Shown: positions 11,215 to 23,071 of the stretch, in pieces | How positions within the stretch are numbered: the first letter of the stretch is position 1 | How the letters are laid out: each line of letters begins with the position of its first letter | From: Tetrapyrgos nigripes | Lineage: Eukaryota > Basidiomycota > Agaricomycetes > Agaricales > Campanellaceae | DNA length: 64,000 bases | NCBI GenBank assembly: GCA_013368315.1 | Contig: JAACJM010000071.1 | Location: 186,001 to 250,000, forward strand | Reading direction: 5' to 3' | The notes under the pieces: model-generated | What the model was told of the DNA's origin: nothing | The model's input: the letters and a program-made list of their open reading frames with translations, nothing else | The model's database searches: none | Made by a program: the position numbers and the translations under genes

Positions 11215-14200
11215 ATGACCTCGCATGCCACGTCCTCGGCGTCGTCCAGGAAATGGGTTCTAGAGGGCCTCGCAATGCCGCCTTATATTAAGAGGGATAT
11301 CGTCAGCACTCCTCCCACCAGTCGAAGAGCCAGTCTTCTCGAACCAGTGTCAAATCTTCCTCCTCCTGTCAACGCCCAGCAACGTCCTCGGTCTTTTTCG
11401 TCCAGATTATCGTCAGCATGGTCTACTTTCAAAGCCAACATTCGCCAACCAGAAACTCCTGCTTCGAGTGTAGTGGCAGATGCAGATGACACAACCAGAG
11501 ATCAAGATTTTCAACCTCTCGAGACCGACCAGCCGGAAAACGGACCCGTCGAAAGCATCATAGTAGACAGATCGTGGATTACAGGACAAACCGTGCCAAT
11601 GAGCAGCGAAAGCTCAGACCAAGTTACCGAATCAAAATCCGGTTCCGGCGAAACACCTAATCCCTTAAGCTCGACGAATAACAACAACAATACTAACAGT
11701 AATATCAACAACAATATCAACAACAACGACCAGGAGAGCATCCTTCATCACCATTCATGGTTGAGAACCCGACTCTTCACCTACGCCCGAGAAATAAAGC
11801 TGTTTTTTTACCCGCGTGACGAAGCCGATGCAGAGGAGGCTTATCTTGAGGTGTGTTTCAAGTTCTTCAGTTCACATCCAACGTCTCACTCTTGGTTTAG
11901 CAGGATTGGCACCACAGCAAGACTTTGGCCATATGGAGCGCAATTTGGCTCATTCTGGTCTGGATATGGGCATTCAGTGTCATCCCGCGTCCCTACCAAA
12001 CGATCGATTATGTCTTTTACACAGGAGTATGTCCTTTTCTTGTTGACTGTGGCTTTTCTAACTGCATTACCTTCAGTTTGCAGTGGTCTTCAACTTGCCT
12101 CTGCCGTAGGTTCTTCTCTTCCAGTCTTCCACCCACTCTCACGATCCGACAGCGTTCTCAATCATGTATAACTGGCCTCGAGACCACAGAATATTATACC
12201 AGGTCTTCCTTATCATCCCAATCTGGATGACGTGAGTATATCAGTCTTGTTCTTCAATCCAGACTCACTACTTTCTCTGTGTAGAGCATTCTATCTTGCC
12301 ATAAATATGTCAGTCGCTTCCCATTCCCGTCTGTGAGCCCACTCACAATGTCCGTATAGCTATCTATGTGGTTTCTATGGACCAGAACATAAGGTATTTG
12401 ATTGCAACGGGAAAGATTTCATCAACACCTTCTATTTCACCTGTGTACGTTTCTTCGTGCTGACTCCGGCCTCTATTTAAAATCAATCCGCAGGCTTTGC
12501 AAGCCATAGGATTATTTGGCCTGAAAATGGAGCGACTACCCGCACTCATTGGAGTTCTGGCATACTTTATTGTGTAAGTAATGTTGCTAACCTTCAGACG
12601 CTTTCACGTGTACTAAATGGTCTGACTTTCAAGTTCCCTCGTTCTTATTGCACCTGATCATGTTGTGTGGGGACGATGTAAGTGTTCACAGTCTGTGCCG
12701 CGTATGTCTGAGCTGACCGAAATCCCTTTACATAGCTGCTGTGAACTTTCTAGTCTACAACCTTTGTCAGTGCTCCCTGATCGTTTGCAGCCACTCCAAC
12801 TGACCTATGTCATCGTTATCCAGTTATAATCTTTGTCCACTATAAGAAGGAACTCGTGAGTGTCTCTATCCATAACTACAACCTCCTAATGGCTAAATAT
12901 CGGTGTTTCAGACTGACCGGGATGTTTTTCGCACTCAAAAATTTCTCCAGAGGAGTCTCAGAGTAAGTCCGACGCTCTATGTTGTCAAGTAGCATGCGTC
13001 TGATGTATCGGCGATTAGGCTTTACATCGTTCTCGTCAGAATGAGCGCAAAACGGCTGAATCCAAGTACAGACTCACTTCGTAAGTGTGAACCCTGGGTC
13101 TTTGAATAGCTCTGTTCTCATGACGTATCTTGCGTAGCTATGTATTCCATGATAAGTCTTTACTCCAAGTCAAATATCTTGCAGTCGTTGAAGATTCTTT
13201 CTGTTAACACAGATCCGAGTGCCATTGAATTCTGCTCGTGCGTTTTGTTCTGTTTTTCTTTTTCTTTTTCTGGAGGCCGAATCACTGACGCCCTCCGGTC
13301 CAACAGTACTAGCTGCTCAGAACATGGAAGCTACGGAAACAGTCGCCAAGGAAGCTGAAGTCGAGTTTGAAGCTATAATGGGAAGTCTGAATATTATGTC
13401 ACAAGGTCTGAGGGTTATCTCCTCATCTCCCCCAAACGAAGGCCACTGACCCTGGTATTCGCAGTGTTGAATGATATCCTAGATTTGTGAGATCTCTCCA
13501 CCATCGTTTTCTGTGACTAACAAACCTTATTGATGGTCAATTAGCAATAAAATGGACGCTGGGCATTTTGAGCTTGTTTCAAAAGTCAGTTCTTCAATAT
13601 CTTCTTTACCCTGGGGCTTCAGCTGACCTCGTATTTCCACACACTTTAGCCCTATGCTTTCCATCAAGTTGGTACCCTTTTCAAGGCCCAAACATACCCC
13701 ATTTCTGACATACATAAACGATCAGTCAATGCGTTCTCTATTTATTCCTCTACAAATTGCCGCGGACGCCAAGGGACTAAAGCTCATCACGAATCTCGAT
13801 CCCAATATCGACATTGTCGCGCGATGTGCTGCATACAAGGCTTTGGGTGAAAAGTCAGAGACGATTTCCAAACATCTAGAAGACACTCCCGATCGTCCTG
13901 GCGTGGTTATTGGCGATGAAGCTAGGTTGAGGCAGATTGTCACGAACCTTACTAGGTAAGTGTTCATGCATAAGTTCGGTGGTCTTGTGTGCAGATTTTT
14001 GGAACTCGGAACTTACTAATGACGTCCTTGTCCTTTAGCAACGCTTGCAAATTTACTGCTGCAGGCGGAACAGTCTCTGTCACCACTCGGCTCATTGTCC
14101 CTTCAATACCTGCCGGCGGCGGGAACCCAGACACTGTTGAAGACTGTCTTTCTGTTTCCAGGCTTGCGCAACATAATATTGATCATCATGGCACAGACTC

Positions 14201-16119
14201 TACTGCTCCAGACCCTTCGATTGTCGTGCGTATAGAGGTTACAGATACGGGCTGTGGAATAAGCCGTCGGGAAGCCCAGCGAGGTAGATTGTTCAGTCAG
14301 TTTTGTTCCCCTTTTGATGTGATGTTGGTCTGACGTTCTGGGATGCAGCCCCATTTTCACAGACGGAAAGGGGACGACAACAAGGTGTGTTATTGGTCGT
14401 AGCTTAGTTTTCTCCCCCAGTTTTCAATTGGGTATACTCTTTACAGGTGTAAAGGGGACAGGGTTAGGCTTGGCCCTGGTTAAACACATAGTCGATCTCA
14501 GTGGCGGTAGGCTCGGTGTCAAAACCGAGTCGGGTGTTGGCTCGACTTTTTGGGTAGAACTCCCACTGGGTGTCGGACGACAAACACTTGTGCCCGGAAC
14601 GATACCCGTCGAGTTCACCGATTCCGAGGATTCCATGAGTTCTGATTTAGCCAAAGTTATCAATGCTGCGATCCAGAATAGGGACAGTGTCCCCGAAACG
14701 CTGAATCACCCTAGTCTGAGTGCGGTAGTGGATGCGGCCGCCTTGAAGGCCACGGAATCGTCTACCAGCCCGCCTGCGCTTAGAGCGATGGAACAAGGTG
14801 GGTTTTGTCCTGTTCCTGAAAGTATGAAGAATGTTGACCACGGGTTTTCAGGTGGTCCTGTTGAGCTTGCATTACTGCGAAACCAATCGCGCACGCCGTC
14901 TGTTCATACACAGCAAGGATCAAAGATTAGTCCTCTTCCGACACCTGCCACGGATTTGTCGTCAAATTCAAGATTTCCTCTTCCACTGATTAGTGACGAA
15001 GAAGCTGGTGAACAACCTCAAGAAGAAGAAAACCGAAAGAGTCTGCAGATGAATGGGTCTGGGACTGACATTGAACTTACTTCGATGTCCCCAGACAAGG
15101 ACAGGAGCATCTCGAGGCCAACACGACCCACACATATCAGTCTACCCCAAACATCTTTCAAGTTTCAGGCGAACTCGGACACATCCTCACGGTCTACTCC
15201 GTCACGCATGCACTTATTGGATTCTGCGTACAGCCGTTTCTCTTCGACACCGAGCCCTCGTACTCCTGCCAGTGCGAGGAGTGTATACGATATTGAACCT
15301 GGCCTACCTGTGCTCGTGGTGGATGACGATACAATCACACGGAAGTTGATGATGAAGACTTTGGAAAGGATGGGATGCCAGGTCTCTACCGCAGAGGATG
15401 GCATGGTTGCGTTACAGCTGATATTGGGTTCTGCATGGGATCCATCTATCATCGAGGCAGAGAATTCGGCGTTTGAGTTATCGTCACGGACTTACTCGAA
15501 GAGACCCAATGGGCTAGACCGACCAACATCTGACAAGAGAAATGTATCGTTTGGCATGGTGCAGAGCGGAACTTCGGGCTCTGGCAGCATGTCATCACCA
15601 GAAAGAGCTGGATCCGTGCAGGATCCAAAGTATGCGCTGGTATTCTTGGATAACCAGATGCCTATACTATCAGGGCTACGGACAATCAGGATACTTCGGA
15701 GATTAGGGAAGGAACATTTGTTTGTCGTGGGTTTGACAGGTACGATTTACTTTTTTTTCTTCATTTCATTTGCTAGTTGCGCTAAAGCATGTTGTCCCGG
15801 CAGGCAATGCCTTGAAACATGGTGAGTAGCTGATACCATCCTTGTATAGATGGGGTTCTCATCTTTGTTCTCTTCTGTCATCCTTTAGATCAAGAGCAGT
15901 ACCTTGATGCTGGTGTTGACAAGTGAGTCTCAGACGCTGTCCTTGCAATTACTCGAGGCCTAATCAATCTTTCCACTTAGGGTGGTGACGAAACCGATCA
16001 CGAATCAGTCTATCATGGAGATATTGAGAGAGGCGGACAACAAATGGAAAAAGGCAGCAGGAGTATTATTGACACCAACAAGTTCTCCTCACGAACCTAT
16101 ACCTGAGGAGCCGTCATGA
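11215..16119 (+). CDS. Membrane-bound hybrid histidine kinase 1
   Basis: Two-component phosphorelay sensor. The N-terminus (MTSHATSSASSRKWV) is followed by a disordered Asn-rich stretch near 11680. Several hydrophobic segments then lie on many tiny exons (for example IWLILVWIWAFSVI near 11930, and others to about 12860). A cytosolic helix follows, then the H-box YVFHEIRVPLNSALLAAQNM, the N box (SNACKFTAAGG), the G boxes ([25 protein letters not shown]) and a C-terminal receiver domain (PVLVVDDDTITRKL, FLDNQMPILSG, VVTKPIT). All key residues are present only if an AT-AC intron at 13152-13210 is removed; it splits the His-Glu codons. The H-box is carried on exons of 14 and 27 nt (13138-13151 and 13211-13237). 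Its N-terminus, membrane segments and domains match the kinase at 31700-35937. Confidence 0.9.
13152..13210 (+). other. AT-AC intron inside the H-box of hybrid histidine kinase 1
   Basis: The intron begins ATAAGT and ends TTAACAC. Joining CAT G to AG ATC CGA GTG gives His-Glu-Ile-Arg-Val, exactly the H-box. The nearest GT donor (AA|GTCTTT) leaves the wrong phase for the downstream RVPLN exon. The upstream exon joins in phase 2 after KYRLTS and the next exon in phase 1 before LLAAQNM, so all four junctions fit. Confidence 0.85.
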
Positions 16120-16394
16120 GATTTTTTGGGATTATTTTGGTTTAATTTTGGTTTACCTACGGGCTCTAAGTACCATTCGCTGCCATCTTGGGACTCTTGT
16201 CGTATCCTGTATCACTTATTGTATCTATAACTAATGCTCTCGCGTATACGTACATTTTACAAAGGAGTAATTGACCGAGGATGCTGTAATAGTTGTCGGG
16301 AGATATGTACAACAAAAGGACTCGGCTAATCCCGTGTTTACTGTCTCCACAAACCATCCTACTCTACGTCCAACGCACATTCCTCTCAGGAGAA

Positions 16395-18527
16395 ATGGCT
16401 GACATTTCCCGTCCTCAGACCCCACAAAATAGCATGTCAATGAGAGACAAGAAATCACCACCTCCGTCACCACCGTCTCCAGATTATCGCGACATGGGTT
16501 TGTGCTCATTATCTCGAGTTTCTAGCGTTTATGTTGAGTCTTGAACACCATTCGCTCTACTTCCACAGAAACAAGGTCTTCCAAGAAAAGAGAACGAGAG
16601 GTCTCTTTGGAGCCTAATACCGTCGTAGTTCGTAACTTTTCGGCGCACTTTTCCGCAACACATGTTCAACTTGGGCTGACTATCTGCTTTTTGTGTCTTA
16701 GGATGTCGATTCCGAAACACACGAAAGGAAAGACACACGCATACCCTTGAAGAAGAATAAGTTACATCTAGACTCCACCGCAGAGGAAGAGGACGCCGCC
16801 TCGAGATCCAGATCGCGATCCAACTCCCCGCCTCTTGGAACATCTCCTCCTCAGGAGATGAAGATAAAAGTCCGACAAATCAGCCAAGGCGTAGAAGACC
16901 TCAACTGGAAGAATAAGATGAAGGATTCGGAGTCGTCGACAGTGGAGATAAAAGAAGAGAGGGCACCTTTACTGGATGAGAGCAGGGCCGAAAACGAGAA
17001 CATGAAAGTCGAGCCCACTCCCTTGGTGAACGGCCAGGAGGTGCCAGAAATCATCCAACCTCAACCGATGACTACCGACGTAAATATCACTCAGAACACC
17101 TCGGTTCCTAATGGAAGTGCTACGCGGAGAGATTCCGAATCTGAGAAAGAGAAAGGCCTCAAGCGAAAGTACTTGGAGCGAGGGACGTCTGCTGGTCCAC
17201 AGGAGGGCGAAGAAGGCGTCAAATCCACAACTGAATCCATTAAACGTCCGCGAGATGATGCGGACAAAGACGACAACCCTCGGGAGACCAAAAGACCCTC
17301 TCCCCCTCCTGAAAAGACTGCATCCTCTTCAACGACAGCTGTAGCAAAACCAGTGCGTTTCCTTGGTCTCTTATTGAGATCTTCAGCAATTGATCATCAC
17401 TTTCTTTCTATTCAGAGCGGATTCATGGCTTACGCCTCCACTTCATCTCCTTTCGCCTCACTCAAAGGCAAAAACGTCTTCACATCTACTAAATCGTCAA
17501 CACCATCCTCCTCCAAAGGAACACCTTCATACACTCCAGTGACTTCACCATCCCCCTCACCATTCCTTAATGCCTTGGGTGAATCAGGCTCTTCATCGCC
17601 AACACCTGCTAAGCGCTCTGGCTTTGAAGCTTTCGCGTCTTCCACTTCGCCTTTCGCTACCGCTGCGGCTTCTCGTCAGCCAGCACTTGGTTTGCACCGA
17701 GCTAAATCTCCACCACGTCGTGGAGTCAATCCTGCCAATATCAGCGCATTCTCTGCTTATGCTAGCAGTGGAAATCAAGGTTTCGCCCTTCCATTGCAAA
17801 AACGCGCTCGGGCAGGTTCTCCCGGGTCATCAAGCTCTTTGGAGAGGAACTCCACAGTCGGAGCCTTCGGAGGAAGTGGCGGTGACAGTGGAGCTGAGGA
17901 TGGGGGAGAAGAGAACCCATCCACGTTTGGTGAGAAATTGAGGGCAGGAAAAGATGACGAGGAAGAGATGACAAACGACGAGGGCCCGAAATTGACAGAA
18001 CAAGAGGGTGAGTCTGTCCTCATTTTACTTGACACTCGTGCCTGATCAAGATGTGTAGTTGCGACAGGAGAGGAAGAAGAAGAAACCATCCATCAAGTTA
18101 GAGGGAAGCTGTATCACCTGGCTGACGGTGCCTGGAAGGAGCGGGGAACCGGATTACTGAAGATCAATGTTCGATCCACGGACGAGAGCTCGACAGCTAG
18201 ATTGAGTGTGTTTTATTCTGTTCTTTTGTATTTCTTGCCTCTGACCTGTGGATTGATAAGTTATGCGCAAAGAAGCAGTATACACGGTTATGCTCAACGT
18301 CACTCTGTTCTACGGTATGCAAACTAAGCTCGCCACGGATCCACGGTTCTTCCAGTTCAGTGCTATAGAGAATGGAGTCACGCAAAGCTACAACCTCAAG
18401 GTAAGTTTCACTCTTCTTACCTGTTCTTTGTACGAGGTCACTGTCTGACTATCTGCCGTAGTTGGCCAACACGAAAATTGCTCAGGAGCTAAAGGAAGAG
18501 ATCGATGCACATATCCCCAAAGCATGA
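16395..18527 (+). CDS. Ran-binding protein, RanBP3/Yrb2-like
   Basis: Nucleocytoplasmic transport cofactor. After a short start (MADISRPQTPQNS) comes a Ser/Glu/Lys-rich disordered part with basic stretches that could act as nuclear localisation signals, and repeated FxxFASxxSPF-like segments (SGFMAYASTSSPFASLKG, SGFEAFASSTSPFAT, ISAFSAYASSGNQGF) resembling nucleoporin-type repeats. A C-terminal Ran-binding domain follows (VRGKLYHLADGAWKERGTG, RLIMRKEAVYTVMLNV, FFQFSAIENG, YNLKLAN). A single C-terminal Ran-binding domain after FG-like and charged regions is the Yrb2/RanBP3 layout. The stop follows EEIDAHIPKA. Several short introns, including one in the Ran-binding domain at the RLIMRKE step. 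Confidence 0.82.
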
Positions 18528-18892
18528 GAAGCAGAGGCAAACGCCGAGTATATTTATGATAACGACTTTTTAACTGTACTTACTCATGTCACACAACTAT
18601 TCTGTTAGCTACTTGACGGTGTTACTGAACAGTTTTTGTTACTACTACTAACATATCCATCAAAATGCTTTCTTCCCATGACTGCAAGAGCATGAAATGC
18701 TTGAGGTATCTGAAGTTACACGTATGCCCGCTGTTTCCCACGGAAACGGTTTCAAAATGTTCGTGGCAAGCTGCGTCTACAAGTACACTGCTTTTCCTCT
18801 TAATCGTCACTGCTCTTTCGAACACCCCGGGGCCTTATGATAAACTGACCCTTTCAGTGGTTCCAACTCAAGTCCCTCTTTGATATTGACCT
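18528..18892. other. Intergenic spacer
   Basis: 365 bp between two genes on the same strand. It holds the 3' end of the Ran-binding gene and the promoter of the Alg5 gene. No feature recognised. Confidence 0.5.
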
Positions 18893-20095
18893 ATGGACAA
18901 CCCTCTCATCCTGTATGGTTGTGCTGTAACTCTCGCTGGGTTTGCTTTGGTGAGCATTCTGTCTTCAGCAATTTTCATGATGATACCCGTTTTCATCCTT
19001 GTTCTTTGATTTCCGAGCCGTCCTTTAGACGCTGCGTCGGAAGAAGACGAAAACTTTGGGTCAGGTTTTTATACCTTGCTGAAACTTCCTTTTAACGCGT
19101 TTCTCTCAATTTCACTGGACTGACACGTCTTGACTTTCAGTTGTATATTGCGCTTGTCATATGGTCGCCTTCCCCGATAATCACGCATGATTCAGAGAAG
19201 AAATATCGCTCCTACAAGTCGCCCAAGAAGCCTCTACTTCTTACACCACTGGGGGATTCAAGCACCGTAGACTTGACAGTTGTCATACCCGCCTACAATG
19301 AAACGGAGCGCCTTCCCCTCATGCTGACCCAGACGATCGACCACCTCTCGTCACTCAAAAAGAAAAGGACATACGAAATTGTCATTGTGGACGATGGCTC
19401 TTCGGATGGTACCTCAGACCTATCTCTCAAACTTGCAGCAAAATATCCCAAGAGTGACATTAGAGTGGTGACGTTGGAGAAGAACCTTGGCAAGGGAGGT
19501 GCAGTCAGACATGGAATGTTGTATAGTGGAGGGGAGCGTCTCTTGATGGTGGATGCTGATGGTGCCAGTCGTTTTGAGGATTTGGAAGCACTATGGGATG
19601 CAATGGATAAGCTAGCCCCCAACGGAGGCGCAGGTGTCGTTGTTGGAAGCAGAGCACACCTCGTGAAGACGGAAGTCGTTGTCAAGGTACATCCATATCT
19701 CTCTTCCAGTTAGCTCATGTCCCTAACCTGCCGTGTAGCGTTCCCTTTTGCGAAACATCCTCATGTACGGCCTGCATACCATTCTGAGAATAGTCGGTGT
19801 TGGACATATTCGTGATACTCAGTGCGGGTTCAAACTGTTTTCCCGTTCGGCCGCACAGCAGATATTTCCCGCTCAACACCTTCCGACGTGGATATTTGAT
19901 GTCGAGCTCCTCCTTCTCGCAAAGCAGTTGCGGATACCTGTAGCAGAGGTGCCAATAGAATGGCATGAAGTAGCGGGCAGTAAACTCAATGTGGTCACCG
20001 CTTCCCTACAGATGCTCCGCGACCTTTTGATCGTACGGGCAAACCTTTTGCTTGGACGCTGGAAAACAGTACCTCTTAAAGCCAAGTCTGAGTGA
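18893..20095 (+). CDS. alg5: Dolichyl-phosphate beta-glucosyltransferase Alg5
   Basis: Transfers glucose from UDP-glucose to dolichyl phosphate at the ER membrane, making the donor for the last steps of N-glycan precursor assembly. Exons 18893-18949, 19029-19064, 19141-19686 and 19739-20095 give 331 residues, close to the usual family length. An N-terminal membrane anchor (LILYGCAVTLAGFAL) precedes a GT2 domain: DLTVVIPAYNE, the nucleotide site IVDDGSSDGT, the DADG metal motif (LLMVDADGAS), and conserved DTQCGFKLF, FDVELLLLAK and VPIEWHEVAGSKL. All expected motifs are present. The donor of the second intron (GTTTTT) is weak, but the join keeps the frame. Confidence 0.95.
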
Positions 20096-20691
20096 AAGTT
20101 TTGCTGCGTTAGTGTATTGTAATAGAGATCGTCATTCTTCTACCGTTTGCGTGTTGGAAAACCAGACTATGGAGTTGCAGTAACATTTCTTGCAGGCTTG
20201 CGTAGTTAGGAATCATTGACAGTACTAGAACCGTATTAGCGAAAGAAAAGTGTTTTACTTGTATCTCCCACATAATACTAGTAGTAGATGTAATGGACGC
20301 ACACATGTGCACAGCCACAGTGCTGTGGAGTCGGACGCGAACCCCTGCGAACCCTGGCCGTAATTGTCTTCAACCTGGACTTCCATCTTGACGACAACTG
20401 GAAAGACGCGTAATGTGACTTTCTGATTCTGCCAACGCTGTCACTGACAATCCCAACGTTCTTACAGACCGAGATTTTCTCAGCAATAATACACGTACTT
20501 CGCCAGGACAAGTACAATCTTAGTTGACGTTCCAGGTGAGTGGCATAGTTGTTCTTGATATCCAGATTTATGAAAGGTCTCCATCTCTGCATGAACCTAC
20601 TCTTCAATGTGTCATCATCAATTTCAAATACGCGAATCAAAAAACAGTACACTACGTGGTCCTTGTCTTTACTCTCTCACTTTCCCAATCA
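20096..20691. other. Intergenic spacer
   Basis: 596 bp between Alg5 and the She3-like gene. A 124-codon ORF lies on the minus strand (20278-20652) but has no recognisable domain. I see nothing else to annotate. Confidence 0.5.
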
Positions 20692-22136
20692 ATGAGCACG
20701 GCAGGTTCTCCACCACCTTCATCGTTTCCTTCCGGCTCCTCGTCTACTTCCAAGATATCGAAAAGGTCGAGTTATGAAGTGCTACAGGGGATAGCTGGTC
20801 CAGATTCCAATCTCCCCTTACCCCGACGCGAATCGCAGTCAAATCTGTCCAATGGTAGTATAGAAGAGAATGGTATCCCTAGCCTAAGTCCCAGCAATAA
20901 AAGAACTCCTAGCCCGACCCGAACACTGAGTCGTGCGTCACTAGCTTCAATCAAACTATAACGCGCTAATTAATTATCTCAAACGTGTTCTAGGCATTCC
21001 CGTGGCAGCTGTAGGTTGGTACCACTACAACCTCTTCTTACAACCTCTTTCCTTGACTAACATAATCTATGACGACTATTGACCATCTAGGGAACGCGCG
21101 AGCGTTAGCAGAGGAAACCCTAAACGGTTCTCGGTCAGCAGCCAAACCTAATACACTAGACACGTCAATATTAAGCTCTGGTGGCTCCATTTCACCGTCT
21201 TCTTCTTCCTTGGGACTCCAACCACCGTCACCTACACCGAATAGGCGAGCCTCCCTCACACCTGGGGGTACAACTAAAGTTTTGGCAGATTTACAAGCTG
21301 GCGTTATGAACGCGAGGAATGCTCTGGAGAATACGAAATCTCAGTTGAGATTGTCGCAGAAAACGGTAGCGCAGTTGACAAGGCAGACGGAGGATTTAAA
21401 AGAAGGAAGGGAGAGGTTACGATTGGAGAATGAAGGGTTGAATAATGTAGTTGCGAGAAAAGAAAGATTGTTGCAGGAGGTATGCTTGCCTTGCCTTATT
21501 GCGAAAGGTCGCATTCTCATCTCTTTCCTTAGGTCCTGGAACGAGCACGGAAAGCAGAAGCAGAGGCGACAACGCTGCGTGCTCAGCTCAAACAAGATTC
21601 GACTGTGAGTAAGAAATCGATCAGGGATTTGGAATCGTCCCTGGCAGAATCGACCACTCTGTCGCAGAAATCCGAGCGTGAATATCTAACACTACGGGAA
21701 AGCCTCAAGAGCATGGCAGAATCTTGGAAACATGATATGGATAGGCTGCATAAGGATATACAGAAGCGAGAGGAGCGCTGGAAGAGTGAAGGGGAAGCGA
21801 TGGGCAAGAAGTACAAAAAGCTTCTGGAGGAGGTCAAAACAAGTAATCAGGACAGAGAGTCTTTGAAGAAGCTGAAGGAAGAGGATGCAAGAGTGGCCAA
21901 GGAGGTAGAGGACGCATGGACGGGTGAGATTGAACGGATGAAGGGGGAGGTGGCAAAGAGCAATAAGGAGAGTGAAGAGGCTGTAGAGACATCCAGGTAA
22001 GTCTGGGTTTGCCTGGTAGACGATCTCATCCTGATACATTTTTCACAGACAACTCGCTGCAGAGCTCGCCAGACTGAGACGGTTGATGCAGAGTGCGGGC
22101 AGGTCATCCTCAGAGAGTGAGCAGGCGCCTTCATGA
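20692..22136 (+). CDS. Coiled-coil protein, She3-like (SWI5-dependent HO expression protein 3 type)
   Basis: A Ser/Pro-rich N-terminus (MSTAGSPPPSSFPSG, KRSSYEVLQGI) precedes a tiny 21-nt exon encoding IPVAAV and then ARALAEETLNGSR. A long coiled coil follows: GVMNARNALENTKSQLRLSQ, EGRERLRLENEGLNNVVARK, then Lys/Glu-rich heptads to RLMQSAGRSSS. From memory this block is highly conserved in agaricomycetes and is usually labelled She3-like. Yeast She3 is a myosin adaptor in mRNA transport. The coding call is firm; the functional label is not, because coiled coils score promiscuously. Confidence 0.7.
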
Positions 22137-23071
22137 ACACTATACGGGTACTTGATTGGTATACGCATTTGGACATTGCTATGATTAGTTCTATGCATTT
22201 CTTTTTCAACATTCTTTCATGACGAGTATTTACTTACATTGTCTACACTGCATCTCTCTCGTATACCCTCCAATCATAAGCTGCTCTTTGCTTTTCGTAG
22301 CTCGGAACCGTCCCGACATCGTAGTCGGTCCTCCTTCACCATCAGGTGAAAGCGAGTAGTCTTTGCTTCTAGCATTCTTGATCAGCCCGATTCACTGGGC
22401 TTGTCATTGTCAAGCAGCTCCCCCGAAATGTGGCACTCAACCCCAGCGAAATTTGATCCCATGATAATTGATATCACTGCTACTGATGCTCGTAGCAGCA
22501 GACTTATCCACCGCCTTCTCCGGTGTTGTTTGATTTGGATCTCAATCATGACTGTCCCGACACCGATTGTAACCCTTATTGATGTCTCCTTTCAACGTCA
22601 TAAGCCTGGTGGATCCGGTAATGTACTGCCTGCTCTCAATCGTGTTCCAGCCCGTCCCCAAAACCCTTCGGCGTGGTAACGCGTTTGTAGCGGGTCGGGT
22701 ATTTTTTCACGTTCCCGAACCGCCTAAATAAAGCACACTACAATGAGCCTTTCTGAACATAGGACCAAAAAAGCTTGCGAATTGACTTCTCTTACTTCGA
22801 ACGGTGTTGGTAAATACGTAGCTGCTGCTTTGGAAGTGTCCGCATAGCTATATCGACCTTCATTCGAAGCCTCAGAGTCAGAGGATTTTTAGATCGCCAC
22901 AGGCTCTGTTTTCACATGTCAAAACTTGAAGGCACGCGACTCCTGACGTCAAAGATATTGGCTCATGTCCGGAATCCGGGCACCCAATAACCGCCGGCAC
23001 AATCCATATATGTACAATCGTCAGACTGAGACTCGCGGAAACGACGAGTGCTCTTCCCTTTCAACTTCGCC
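22137..23071. other. Intergenic spacer
   Basis: 935 bp between the She3-like gene and the nitronate monooxygenase. A 92-codon ORF at 22401 on the + strand has no recognisable motif. It holds the promoter of the downstream gene; no specific site identified. Confidence 0.5.

Noticed and set aside
13155..13220. A GT-AG path using acceptor CCGAG, giving MYSMIMPLN
   Set aside because: Phase works in both kinases, but it uses a different upstream frame that conflicts with the [10 protein letters not shown] exon, and it destroys the H-box.
13155..13306. A GT-AG path through the H-box of kinase 1 using donor AA|GTCTTT and acceptor GTTGAAG, giving KFFLLTQIRVPLN
   Set aside because: It is in frame, but it loses the His-Glu pair, and the same path in kinase 2 hits stops. 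The AT-AC solution gives HE(I/V)RVPLN in both.
20278..20652. 124-codon minus-strand ORF between Alg5 and the She3-like gene
   Set aside because: No recognisable domain, random composition, and no splice partners.
22401..22679. 92-codon + strand ORF upstream of nitronate monooxygenase
   Set aside because: No motif, no splice structure and no homologous copy in the window.
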